A DNA stretch of 64,000 nucleotides from Nitrososphaerota archaeon (GTDB lineage Archaea > Thermoproteota > Nitrososphaeria > Nitrososphaerales > Nitrosopumilaceae). The notes beneath the pieces are model-generated. The model was not told where the DNA came from and did not search any database. It saw only the letters and a list, made by a program, of their open reading frames with translations. Position 1 is the stretch's first letter. Every line of letters starts with the position of its first letter. The DNA lies in contig VHBH01000001.1 of the NCBI GenBank assembly GCA_016872055.1, positions 1-64,000 on the forward strand, in the 5' to 3' direction. Below, in pieces: positions 34,335 to 42,511 of this stretch. Made by a program: the position numbers and the translations under genes.

Positions 34335-35201
34335 CTATTTAAAATTCATGGCGACCATGGTAGATAACAGCTTGGCTGCAAGCGATGCAGTAGCGCCATT
34401 GTCATATGTCGGGTTTAGCTCCACCACATCCAGAACAGAGATTTTGTTATTTTGCATTGAATATATCATCTCAAATAGTTCACGTGATGTAATTCCCACT
34501 GCCTCTGGATTTCCCACGCCGGGCGCAAATGCTGGGTCCAGCACATCCAAATCCACACTTACATAGGTTCTGTCAAATGTTGATAGTGCGTCTTTGACCA
34601 TCTTTGGGCCTTTTCCATCACGGATGTCTCTGTCAGTAATGGTGCGAATTTTATTTTCTTTGAGAAAGGCAAGCTCTTCTTTTACAAAAGAACGAGCCCC
34701 AACATGTATTATCTTGTCTGCACCTTTTTTCTCCACCACTCTTCTCAGATATGACGCATGAGAGAATTCCTCCCCTGCATATCCATCTCTCAAGTCATAG
34801 TGAGCATCAAATACGATATAGCCAGTCTCCTTTGGAACATTCATGTACGTACCATAGGTTAGCGAGTGCTCTCCTCCCAGAATAATCAACAATCTGTCTT
34901 TTTTTGTAAGCTCCGCAGTGAGTTTTCCAACCATGTCGAGCATTTCTTCCACATTTGCAGTGTGCATCGAGTTTCCCAAGTCCTCTATTGCTACGCCTTC
35001 CAGGTCAACTCCCAAGTCAGGGTGGAAAATTTCTATATTGTTAAAGGCCTTACGGATTGCGTCAGGACCAAACCTGCATCCGGGCTTGTAAGAATGCGTT
35101 GAATCAAAAGGAATTCCATATACAGTAGCAACCGGAGTTTTGGCATCACCGGGACTGATAATCAGTGGGTCCTTGTTCAGATACAAGTCCAGATAGCTCA
35201 T
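34335..35201 (-). CDS. speB: Agmatinase/arginase family ureohydrolase
   Basis: The 288-residue enzyme has the Mn-binding motifs ILGGEHSLTYG (His), VFDAHYDLRDGYAGEEFSH (Asp-His-x-Asp) and VSVDLDVLDPAFAPGVGNPE (Asp-x-Asp). It most likely hydrolyses agmatine to putrescine for polyamine synthesis; a guanidino-acid substrate is the alternative. Downstream is the phospholipid synthase. Confidence 0.9.
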   Translation of the reverse strand: MSYLDLYLNKDPLIISPGDAKTPVATVYGIPFDSTHSYKPGCRFGPDAIRKAFNNIEIFHPDLGVDLEGVAIEDLGNSMHTANVEEMLDMVGKLTAELTKKDRLLIILGGEHSLTYGTYMNVPKETGYIVFDAHYDLRDGYAGEEFSHASYLRRVVEKKGADKIIHVGARSFVKEELAFLKENKIRTITDRDIRDGKGPKMVKDALSTFDRTYVSVDLDVLDPAFAPGVGNPEAVGITSRELFEMIYSMQNNKISVLDVVELNPTYDNGATASLAAKLLSTMVAMNFK

Positions 35202-35282
35202 TATATTTTCAGAAAAAACACTAGAAAATATACTATGCTATGACTTTGCGGCCGACTCTTTGTATGCCTTACCACTTTTTTA

Positions 35283-35470
35283 CTAGACTGACGAGCTTAA
35301 CAGTTTTTTGACAAACTGGAACCGGTTGCTCAATCCAAGATCGCAAGCTTTGATTCCAGATCATTTGCAAAAATTACTAATAAAACAAATGTTTTGATTT
35401 TTGTTTAGATTTCTTTGGTAGCCTCTAATCCATTCATTTTTGGTATCATAATCCAAGATAATCATATTAT
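35283..35470 (-). pseudogene. Decayed response regulator receiver domain (first copy)
   Basis: Read on the minus strand, ILDY (phosphoacceptor Asp region, 35452-35463) shifts frame into MIPKMNGLEATKEI (35402-35449), a textbook receiver signature, then hits a stop. Further frames give NKNQNICFISNF and LSNRFQFVKKLLSSSV, matching later parts of a receiver. There are at least two frameshifts and two stops, and no start or promoter. The rest of 35202-35524 shows nothing else. Confidence 0.65.
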
Positions 35471-35524
35471 GAGATTCACACTAGTGTTAGTTTAGTAGCC
35501 TATGTTCTTTCAAACATAAACGAA

Positions 35525-37405
35525 TCAGACCATTATCTGCGGTCTTTTCGATAAATGTCTCGATAGGTTTAACTTTGTAAAGGGTTTGCCTTGTGTCTGC
35601 TTTTTTATCTCAGAGACAAATTCGTCGAATGATAATTCCATGACATTTCCTGTCTTTCTGTCGCGTATTGACAAGTTTGCCTTGCCCATTTCTTTTTCTC
35701 CTATTACCAATGTGTATTGAATCCATTCCGTTTCAGATTCGCGAATTCTCTTGCCCAGAGTTTCATTTCTGTCATCAATATCCACTCGAATATCGGATGA
35801 GCTTAGCCTGTCTGCTAGCTCGTCGCAATATTTGAGAAATTCGTCCTTGAGTGGAATTATTCTAACCTGTGTTGGAGTAAGCCATAATGGAAATTTCGCC
35901 TTTCTCCCCTCTTTTTGGTCCAGCGCAGCTTTTTCCAATAACGCATAGATTACTCGCTCTATAGCACCGCTCGGCGAATTATGCAGTATTATGGGGTGGT
36001 GCGGTGTGTTGGATTCATCGAAGTATCTGATTCCATAGCGAGCGCCGTTTTCCACATCTATCTGATCAGTTGATAGTGCAGATGCCTTGCCCATATTATC
36101 CACATAGTTAAATTCCCATTTTAGCACAAAATAGAAAAATCTCTCCTTCCACATTTCTACCAGGACTGGTTTTCCCAGTTTTCTAACCAGTTCCTCAATG
36201 TGGGCCTTGTTCTCATTGTAATATTCCTCTGTGAATCTAATTGCCATTTCATAATCAGAGTCGTCGATTCCAACTTCTTTGAGAACATTTCGAGACAGGT
36301 CAAATCGCTTTCGGAACTCTTCTATTGCCTGCGGAATACCAGTACAGAATGCATGACAGTCAGGCATGGTAAATGCTCGCAGTCTTCGCAGGCCAACCAG
36401 TTCTCCTGATTGTTCTCGTCTGAAGCTATATCTGGTAAGCTCGTACAGCTTCATCGGCATGTTCTTGTATGATATTTGAAAGTCACTTGCCATTAAGAAC
36501 TGACCAAAGCATGCTGCAAATCTCAAAAAGAGTTGCTTACCTTCAGAGTTGATGTTGTATTGTCTTGCAGGAAATCGATTAAAGTAGCTCTCCATGCTAG
36601 GGTGGTGTGAATCATACATGATTGGCGTCTCTACTTCGAGGCCACCATATTCCTTTACCTGGTCTGTAACGAATTGCTCCAGTAAGGACTTGATTAGTCT
36701 GCCGTTTGGATAAAACCTCATATTGCCCGAGTCAGATGCCGGCTCATAGTCCGCTATTGCCATTTTCTTCATAAGTTTGACGTGTGGTGGCGGCTCGTCT
36801 ACTGCCCTTTTTTTGGCAGCCTCGTATTTTGCCAGGATTTCGAGTTTTTCATGTTTTGCAAAGTTAAACTTGTCAACCTCTGCCATTGTGCCGTCTGGCG
36901 ATAAAATATACCAAAATGATTTAATTTTAGATTCTGATTTTAGTGCCTCCGATGCCTGACCTTCATCATCATGTGAATTTCCATTATCACGTGGTGTGGC
37001 ATCCTTGGAAAAAACCTTGGAGCTCTCTGCCAATGGGTGTCCCTTTACTTTTACATTGTATGATTTTGTCCAGCCAAACGGGGCGTGCGACACTTCTAAA
37101 TCAGATGCAAGGGACTCCATTTCTTTTAGTAATGATAGTGCGATATTTGGTGCTGCCAAATTTGACGATAGATGTGCATATGGGTATAGTAGTAATTTTT
37201 TACAGCCAACTTTGCCCATGCTGGTCTTTATTTCAGATATTGCCTTTTGCGCAATTTCGGAATCATCTCCGTGTTCTATTGCCAGAAATACCACAACAAT
37301 CTCTTCTAGTCTTTTTGGCTCCGGTATGATTTCTTCTGCCGTTTTTATCTCTTTTTTAATAGGATTGTATTCTATACTGTCGCAGTGCAGTTGTAGTATT
37401 CGCAC
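35525..37405 (-). CDS. thrS: Threonyl-tRNA synthetase, archaeal type
   Basis: The 626-residue enzyme starts with the archaeal editing domain related to D-aminoacyl-tRNA deacylase (MRILQLHCDSIEYNPIKKEI, to about residue 140). The class II core has RFAACFGQFL, SFRREQSGELVGLRRLRAFT and a motif 3 IILHNSPSGAIERVIYALLE. Zinc ligands fit a Cys in AACFG, a His in PDCHAF and a His in ILHNSP. The C-terminal anticodon domain follows (VRIIPLKDEFLKYCDELADR). Length is normal. Confidence 0.95.
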   Translation of the reverse strand: MRILQLHCDSIEYNPIKKEIKTAEEIIPEPKRLEEIVVVFLAIEHGDDSEIAQKAISEIKTSMGKVGCKKLLLYPYAHLSSNLAAPNIALSLLKEMESLASDLEVSHAPFGWTKSYNVKVKGHPLAESSKVFSKDATPRDNGNSHDDEGQASEALKSESKIKSFWYILSPDGTMAEVDKFNFAKHEKLEILAKYEAAKKRAVDEPPPHVKLMKKMAIADYEPASDSGNMRFYPNGRLIKSLLEQFVTDQVKEYGGLEVETPIMYDSHHPSMESYFNRFPARQYNINSEGKQLFLRFAACFGQFLMASDFQISYKNMPMKLYELTRYSFRREQSGELVGLRRLRAFTMPDCHAFCTGIPQAIEEFRKRFDLSRNVLKEVGIDDSDYEMAIRFTEEYYNENKAHIEELVRKLGKPVLVEMWKERFFYFVLKWEFNYVDNMGKASALSTDQIDVENGARYGIRYFDESNTPHHPIILHNSPSGAIERVIYALLEKAALDQKEGRKAKFPLWLTPTQVRIIPLKDEFLKYCDELADRLSSSDIRVDIDDRNETLGKRIRESETEWIQYTLVIGEKEMGKANLSIRDRKTGNVMELSFDEFVSEIKKQTQGKPFTKLNLSRHLSKRPQIMV

Positions 37406-37479
37406 AATTTGAAGAACATTACGTTATTGACTTAAGTGTTACGACAAGAAACAAAGTATTGCGATCAATTTTACTGCCA

Positions 37480-37857
37480 TTATTGTGCATCTGCTTTGTG
37501 CAATACCGGATTGGAAACTATTCCAAGAAACATCTCTTTTTCTGCCCCTCTACCGCGCGAGCCGATCACTACAATTGCATAGTCGCCGGGGTTTGACAGC
37601 TCGGTAATCTTTTCCGCAGTATTGCCTGAATCTGTCTTTGGCTTGAAATAACACTAGACCTTGCCTCCAAGTTTGACACCTCTGAGAACACTTGATCTGC
37701 AAAAAGATTTCTTTTCTTCTCTGTTGTGGATTGAGTCGTTACCTCTTTTGGATGTATTTCACAACTTACAGCCCAGTTATTGTATCACCTGTTGGCCGTG
37801 ATTTTATTCTGAGGGCACGAAGCGAGTTAGCAGAGCCATCTAGGGGGGCGGAATTTT
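37480..37857 (-). pseudogene. Decayed universal stress protein (UspA family) gene
   Basis: On the minus strand the USP N-terminus reads PLDGSANSLRALR (37807-37845), then RPTGDTITGL, a stop, VVKYIQK, a frameshift, VLRGVKLGGKV, another stop, and KPKTDSGNTAEKITEL followed by GDYAIVVIGSRGRGAEKEMF and LGIVSNPVLHKA to a TAA at 37480. This is the whole USP fold in order, including the GSRGRG nucleotide motif, but with at least two stops and two frameshifts and no usable start. The rest of 37406-37933 has no gene. Confidence 0.85.
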
Positions 37858-37933
37858 TTGTATTTTGTCTATTACTTATTGTACTATAGTTTTTTGATTA
37901 ATTATAAATTCGACAATTATCAAAGCTGAACAT

Positions 37934-38278
37934 TTAACTTTTAGACTGTAGTGCAATCACAGAGCGAAGTATTATGCTGGATAGTCCAAGATTATTCATC
38001 AAAAAGTTGGCAGCACGGTTCAATGTGTTTTCTCCCCTATATCCCTCATCGTAGATCATCTCCACGTCCCCTTGATCCGTTTCCACAAGTGAGGTTATCA
38101 GAGAATAGTCGCCTAGATTTGTGTCATTTTTTTCCACAAATAGGCGCAATGAAATTTTTTTTATCATAAATCCTTGCTCTTTAAAATTTCCGGAATCTAC
38201 CAATACAACTACATCATCCGGATCCCGGTTTACTCTGTTTGGATTTGTCATGTCTATGATTTTCATAGTATCATACAC
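37934..38278 (-). CDS. Unknown protein (114 aa)
   Basis: A 114-residue protein with strand-helix character (DPDDVVVLVDSGNFKEQGFM, then IKKISLRLFVEKND) and a C-terminal hydrophobic helix region. An ATG four codons inside gives MKIIDMTNPNR as an alternative start. No family recognised. Confidence 0.6.
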   Translation of the reverse strand: MYDTMKIIDMTNPNRVNRDPDDVVVLVDSGNFKEQGFMIKKISLRLFVEKNDTNLGDYSLITSLVETDQGDVEMIYDEGYRGENTLNRAANFLMNNLGLSSIILRSVIALQSKS

Positions 38279-38367
38279 ATCACAGTAATCATTATAATAT
38301 TATTGAAATCGAAATCCACCGTATGTCATGAAGTCAGAATAAACAAAACAGATTAAAATTTAAAAAA

Positions 38368-38580
38368 CTAGAATCTATCGAATCTAGCTCGCTCCAGATC
38401 TCGGTCATCTTTGGTTTCCTTCTTCCATTCTTTATAGTGCTCCTTGCACAAAATTGCCTTTTTTGTAGATGTGTTGAGTCGCAGTCCAGCATTTTCCACC
38501 TTGGATGAGTTCAAAGAGCGAGTCCCATCGTTGGAGCATCCAGTGACGTTACATTTTGCGCCTTTAGATACAATTCCCAT
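38368..38580 (-). CDS. Small zinc-binding basic protein (70 aa)
   Basis: The 70-residue basic protein has KCNVTGCSNDGTRSLN and ILCKEHYKEWKKET: a Cys pair followed by Cys-x2-His, typical of a compact zinc site, and a charged C-terminal helix. It is probably nucleic-acid or protein binding; function unknown. Confidence 0.68.
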   Translation of the reverse strand: MGIVSKGAKCNVTGCSNDGTRSLNSSKVENAGLRLNTSTKKAILCKEHYKEWKKETKDDRDLERARFDRF

Positions 38581-38946
38581 AGGTCTTCTTGGGATTGATA
38601 TTATTTATAGTTGGACTTGATAATTGCCTGAAACAAAATAACTGGTAGTTAAAATTTCCTCAATACCCATTCATAGTAAGAGTGACATGATGTGGAAGAA
38701 TCTACTTCCTTTTTACTAAATTTTGCATTTAGTGTGTGGACACTCAACAGAAGCTTAGTTTGGAAGTATTGTCAAGTTAGACCATCAATTTCTAGAGCGA
38801 GAAAACACATTGAGAGTAATTTGTACAACTTTTGTAATTTTACAACTGATTGACTATTAATTATCTAAAAATTTTGTTCGTCGAGCTTACCTAGCTAGTA
38901 CAAAATCAATTAGATCCGTTTTATCGCTAGATTCCAGCCTCAATTA
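38581..38946. other. 366-base intergenic region
   Basis: The minus strand has a 40-codon stretch without a start (ending KKEVDSSTSCHSYYEWVLRK near 38655) that looks protein-like and may be a remnant. AT-rich DNA before 38947 contains several TATA-like sequences. No intact gene or structured RNA is evident. Confidence 0.3.
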
Positions 38947-39132
38947 ATGCGCAAGATTACAATCATGCTCAACGACCAAGACTATTTTGATTTTCTTGCC
39001 GAATGTGTAGAGCACGGAAAAGGCTCCGTGGATGAGCTAATCTATGAGATTATCAACTATTATCTGATTGTTCACAGAAGACGATTTAGGCCGAACTTTA
39101 GAAAATCCCAGATAAAGAGGCTCTCAGAATGA
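38947..39132 (+). CDS. Ribbon-helix-helix-like small protein (61 aa)
   Basis: The 61-residue protein opens with a strand MRKITIMLNDQDYFDFLAEC followed by two helices, the plan of a ribbon-helix-helix DNA-binding protein, and ends in a very basic tail (HRRRFRPNFRKSQIKR). Its last four bases overlap the start of the next small gene, so the two are coupled. Fold assignment is by pattern only. Confidence 0.6.
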   Translation: MRKITIMLNDQDYFDFLAECVEHGKGSVDELIYEIINYYLIVHRRRFRPNFRKSQIKRLSE

Positions 39133-39305
39133 AGCCCAAGGATGCAAGGCACATTCTGGAACAATTCAGAAATACCGACCCAATGCTAGCTAGAAAAATC
39201 TATGACCAGTTATTGAGGTATCAAAGCTTGGATGATTTACTAGAGGATGCATATGAGGGAATGCATGAAGAATCTAGGAAGCAAAAAACCTTGACTTTTG
39301 GTTGA
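39129..39305 (+). CDS. Small helical protein coupled to the RHH-like gene (58 aa)
   Basis: An ORF of 58 residues from ATG 39129 to TGA 39303-39305 starts MKPKDARHILEQFRNTDPML and appears all helical with an acidic centre (LDDLLEDAYEGMHEES). The ATGA overlap with the preceding gene implies a two-gene unit. No domain recognised. Confidence 0.55.
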   Translation: MKPKDARHILEQFRNTDPMLARKIYDQLLRYQSLDDLLEDAYEGMHEESRKQKTLTFG

Positions 39306-39406
39306 TGCACCATCTAGCAATTACAACTTTGCTAGTTATGTAATGATGTAGTAAGACTGTTTGTTTTTTTGTAAGGATAACGTTTTTGCAATCATGCGCT
39401 CTATCG

Positions 39407-39415
39407 TTTATAAAT
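39407..39415 (+). promoter_or_regulatory. TATA box of rps25e
   Basis: TTTATAAAT is centred 26 bases before the ATG at 39437, which fixes the start of S25e. Confidence 0.55.
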
Positions 39416-39436
39416 GGAGGATTTTTCACAAGTCAC

Positions 39437-39760
39437 ATGGGCGGAGCAAAGAAAAAGGGTGCAGCAGCCATGGTAAAATCACAAGATGACTCCAAGGCAA
39501 AAGAATCTGGAGGCAGAAAGGACAAGAAAGACAGAAAGGGAGAAAAGACAGAAAGAAAAGCCGAAATTTCAGTTATTCTAGCCGAAGACCAAGCACTCAA
39601 GCTCATAAAATCAAACAATTATCTTACTATCCAAGAATTAGCAAAACAAACTGGAGTCAAGATATCAGCTGCAAATGCATGTCTTGTCGGCTTGCTCAAA
39701 AAAGGCGCAGTAAAGCGAGCAGGCGGATTTTCAGGGCACTGGATTTACCAATCAGCCTAG
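39437..39760 (+). CDS. rps25e: 30S ribosomal protein S25e
   Basis: The 107-residue protein has a Lys/Gly-rich tail (MGGAKKKGAAAMVKSQDD, then RKDKKDRKGEK) followed by the S25e winged helix (LIKSNNYLTIQELAKQTGVK, then AANACLVGLLKKGAVKRAGG). The TATA box at 39407 supports this ATG rather than an upstream in-frame one. Converges with the cyclophilin-like gene by nine bases. Confidence 0.9.
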   Translation: MGGAKKKGAAAMVKSQDDSKAKESGGRKDKKDRKGEKTERKAEISVILAEDQALKLIKSNNYLTIQELAKQTGVKISAANACLVGLLKKGAVKRAGGFSGHWIYQSA

Positions 39761-40132
39761 ATACAGCGAAATCACATCGCCAGACTTTACATCCTTAAGC
39801 GCATCGACATTTGCAAGAATTTTTCCAATTGGTGTTAGTGACTTTGACGTGATAACATCAGACACAAACAAACAGATGCTAGAGCCAGATGGTGTAAACG
39901 CAATGTCGCCTTTTTTGAATTCCTTTTTCTGTCGCTCTATTCCAGAATTTACCTTTGTTTCAAAATAGACAATGTTTTGGCCCATAAAGTGCGCATTACC
40001 ATCAAGCGGCAGGGATCTCATGATAATTCCAACTGTTTTTGGGGAGAGGTGTCTTTTCAGCTCGCAGTCTAGCTTTGATTTGCCCTTGATCTCTAGAATT
40101 AACCTAGTTGTCGACACGGTACCTGCGCTCAT
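39752..40132 (-). CDS. Cyclophilin-like fold protein (COG2164-type)
   Basis: The 126-residue protein resembles the TM1367-like cyclophilin-like family: LILEIKGKSKLDCELKRHLS, LPLDGNAHFMGQNIVYFE, KKGDIAFTPSGSSICLFV and PIGKILANVDALKDVKSGD. These proteins have a cyclophilin barrel but usually lack the isomerase residues. Function unknown. It is divergent from rpoK with a 53-base gap. Confidence 0.8.
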   Translation of the reverse strand: MSAGTVSTTRLILEIKGKSKLDCELKRHLSPKTVGIIMRSLPLDGNAHFMGQNIVYFETKVNSGIERQKKEFKKGDIAFTPSGSSICLFVSDVITSKSLTPIGKILANVDALKDVKSGDVISLYLG

Positions 40133-40156
40133 TACATCAGATTGCGCGAATTGGAA

Positions 40157-40163
40157 TATATAA
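40157..40163 (+). promoter_or_regulatory. TATA box of rpoK
   Basis: TATATAA is centred 26 bases before TTG 40186, placing the transcript start on that TTG. It is the main argument for choosing this start. Confidence 0.6.
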
Positions 40164-40185
40164 CCGCATTAGGGAGTTTTTTCAC

Positions 40186-40686
40186 TTGTCTGATCCTGAA
40201 GAAGTTGAGATTGAAGCTCCAGAGGAAATAGAGGGAGAGCCTGAATTTGCCAGACCAGTTGGTGAAGAGGCGGCAGAAGACACCACGATGGAGGATGCCG
40301 TCAATGCATACAAGAAGATTTTCGAAACTAAAGAGCTTACAGATGACGAGCGAGTAGAACTGGACAAAAAAATCAAGGCAATGGAAACTCGGGAAATTAT
40401 CGACATGGACCCAGTCCACGAGGTAATAGAAATCCCGCTTTCAGGTAAAGGCAAATTAGCAATCGGACCACCAAATCTCACTAGATTTGAAAAGGCGAGA
40501 ATTTTGGGCGCACGCGCATTACAGTTATCACAAGGAGCACCGCCATTTATCGGGATTCCAACAGACGCCAGAACCTCACTGGACATAGCACTAAAAGAGC
40601 TTGACGATTACGCAATACCAATTGTCATTAAAAGAAGATTGCCAAACGGGGATTACCAAAACATCCCAATTGATTATTTTAACTAG
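40186..40686 (+). CDS. rpoK: RNA polymerase subunit Rpb6/RpoK with acidic N-terminal extension
   Basis: The C-terminal part is the Rpb6 core (LTRFEKARILGARALQLSQG, then DIALKELDDYAIPIVIKRRL), which clamps the largest polymerase subunit like bacterial omega. The TTG start at 40186 gives 166 residues; a longer frame reaches 40108 but would include the promoter. The first 100 residues are strongly acidic (SDPEEVEIEAPEEIEGEPEF), so the protein is about twice the usual archaeal RpoK length and resembles the layout of eukaryotic Rpb6. Confidence 0.92.
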   Translation: MSDPEEVEIEAPEEIEGEPEFARPVGEEAAEDTTMEDAVNAYKKIFETKELTDDERVELDKKIKAMETREIIDMDPVHEVIEIPLSGKGKLAIGPPNLTRFEKARILGARALQLSQGAPPFIGIPTDARTSLDIALKELDDYAIPIVIKRRLPNGDYQNIPIDYFN

Positions 40687-40737
40687 TGGATGAATCGTCG
40701 ACAAAACTTAATAGAATTAATTTTTGGAAAAGACTGA

Positions 40738-41034
40738 ATGATTAGTATGGAAGAAACAAAACAGATCGCACAACAACCCCCATACACATATTTTGTAAGA
40801 AACGATCCAATAATGCCATCCGCATTAGATGTCTTTACCATCATAAATAAACATGGCAAAGCCGTCTTACTTGCAAAAGGTCTCAACATACCGGCAGCAG
40901 TAGCAATTGCAAATATCATAGTGGAAAAAATGCTTCACAATTCGTGCAAGCTAGACCACATCAAGTTAGACTCTGAGAATGAGTTTGGCAAAAGAATGCT
41001 ATCTACAATAGAGATTTCTATTTCAAAGAACTAG
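40738..41034 (+). CDS. Alba-domain nucleic-acid-binding protein
   Basis: The 98-residue protein fits the Alba fold: ALDVFTIINKHGKAVLLAKG is strand-helix-strand, then IPAAVAIANIIVEKML and a final hairpin ending in RMLSTIEISISK. Alba proteins bind DNA or RNA in archaea. A second ATG three codons in (40747) is an alternative start. It lies 51 bases after rpoK and may share its transcript. Confidence 0.85.
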   Translation: MISMEETKQIAQQPPYTYFVRNDPIMPSALDVFTIINKHGKAVLLAKGLNIPAAVAIANIIVEKMLHNSCKLDHIKLDSENEFGKRMLSTIEISISKN

Positions 41035-41447
41035 TATACAGAGCCTGGGCCCTTTAGCAACATGTTTTCGCATTCCTTGCAGATTGCCTCATCAATGTTG
41101 GATTCAAGTTTGTGGTGAATCTCACAAATCAAAAGACTGGATTTGATGTAATTACAAAGACTGATGAATTTTGCCAAGCTAGATGGGGTGTATGCCATGT
41201 CTGATGATAGTCGGTCTGAGAGTTCGTTTATCATCTCAGATACTTGTTTGTCTGAGACGAGTTTCTCGATAAGTTTTGGATCACCGCGCGTTCCTCGAAT
41301 GTAGTTGCTTATTGCAGCCTGTGTTACTCCGAGCATTTTTGATATCTCGTCTTCTCGAACTTTGTGGTCTTCAGCAAGCTTTTTTGCCAATATCGCACGA
41401 AGCGCTGGAATCAACGTCTTTGATTCTATTTCGGCAGGAAGTAACAT
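41031..41447 (-). CDS. HTH transcriptional regulator with C-terminal Cys/His motif (COG2522-type)
   Basis: The 138-residue protein has an XRE-like HTH (REDEISKMLGVTQAAISNYI) followed by a helical region and a C-terminal CEIHHKLE and CKEC, four possible metal ligands. The arrangement matches the predicted archaeal regulators of COG2522. It converges with the Alba gene by four bases. Targets unknown. Confidence 0.82.
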   Translation of the reverse strand: MLLPAEIESKTLIPALRAILAKKLAEDHKVREDEISKMLGVTQAAISNYIRGTRGDPKLIEKLVSDKQVSEMINELSDRLSSDMAYTPSSLAKFISLCNYIKSSLLICEIHHKLESNIDEAICKECENMLLKGPGSVY

Positions 41448-41581
41448 TATGCAAAAGTCCTAGGTTAATCTATTTAAAGTTAACAATGAATTTTACAAAA
41501 TTTCTAATCAACAAATGTTGAATCAAAACTAGCTTCAGCTAATCGCAAAAACCTTAATTGATTTTTTTACGCACCAACACA

Positions 41582-42511
41582 ATGCAAAAGATTTTTGAGC
41601 TCTTATGGAATGCAGCAAATTCCTGTACAGCAAAACACTTGGCACTATCTGGCGGATTGGACAGCACAATACTTGCATATCTTCTCAAGGAAAAAAAACA
41701 AGACTGTCTTGTAATAATATCAAAGGATCACATTGCACATGATCTGACATATTCCCAGATGGCGGCAAAACAGTTTGGACTAACATTATCCATACACACC
41801 TATGATATCTCGCAGATCCTAGACGCAGTAGAGCAGACAATCAAGATTCTTGGTAATTTCAACGATATTGAAATAAGAAATAACATAGTTCCATATCTGG
41901 CAATATCTGAGGTGAAAAAACTTGGATTTGACAAAATAATAACAGGCGATGGTGCCGATGAGCTCTTTGCAGGGTATAATTTTCTAATATCAAAGTCAGA
42001 CGATGAACTAAAAAAAGATCTGGCAAGAATTGTAAAAATTATGCATTTCCCATCACAAAAAATAGGCAAAGAACTTGGTGTTACAGTCGAGTCGCCGTTT
42101 TGCCATGCCGACATAGTGGAATTTGCAAGGGAACTTTTGCCAGACGAGCTCGTAGGGAGTCATAATGGCAAAAAATATGGCAAATTTATCCTAAGAAAGA
42201 CCTTTGAAGGTTTAATTCCAAATAACATAGCATGGCGCCAAAAATCCCCCATGCAGGAAGGTTCTGGGACTCAAGGGCTAACAGAATTCTTTGATGGTGT
42301 AATTCCAGATGATACGTTCTTTGAAAAGGCAAAAAAAATCAAGCTAAGTGATAATGTAATCATTAGAAGCAAGGAATCCATGCATTACTACGAAATTTTC
42401 AAAAAATATCACACCTTAAAGCAATCTTTTGATAATTTTTGCCCAGACTGCCATTATAAGATTGAGGAAAACTCTAGATTCTGCAGAATGTGCGGTAGAT
42501 TTCCAGTATAG
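41582..42511 (+). CDS. Asparagine synthetase-like PP-loop enzyme with C-terminal zinc ribbon, no glutaminase domain
   Basis: The 309-residue protein has only the synthetase half of AsnB: the PP-loop LALSGGLDSTILAYLL, then IITGDGADELFAGYNF and the C-terminal helices. The N-terminal Cys-glutaminase domain is absent, and a zinc ribbon closes the protein (CPDCHYKIEENSRFCRMCG). ATG 41582 is preferred over an in-frame ATG at 41558 because the latter lies in the promoter. It may use free ammonia, plentiful in an ammonia oxidiser, or modify another substrate by adenylation. Confidence 0.85.
   Translation: MQKIFELLWNAANSCTAKHLALSGGLDSTILAYLLKEKKQDCLVIISKDHIAHDLTYSQMAAKQFGLTLSIHTYDISQILDAVEQTIKILGNFNDIEIRNNIVPYLAISEVKKLGFDKIITGDGADELFAGYNFLISKSDDELKKDLARIVKIMHFPSQKIGKELGVTVESPFCHADIVEFARELLPDELVGSHNGKKYGKFILRKTFEGLIPNNIAWRQKSPMQEGSGTQGLTEFFDGVIPDDTFFEKAKKIKLSDNVIIRSKESMHYYEIFKKYHTLKQSFDNFCPDCHYKIEENSRFCRMCGRFPV

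Noticed and set aside
37692-37889. 65-codon plus-strand ORF
   Set aside because: It is antisense to the UspA pseudogene, which explains the open frame better.
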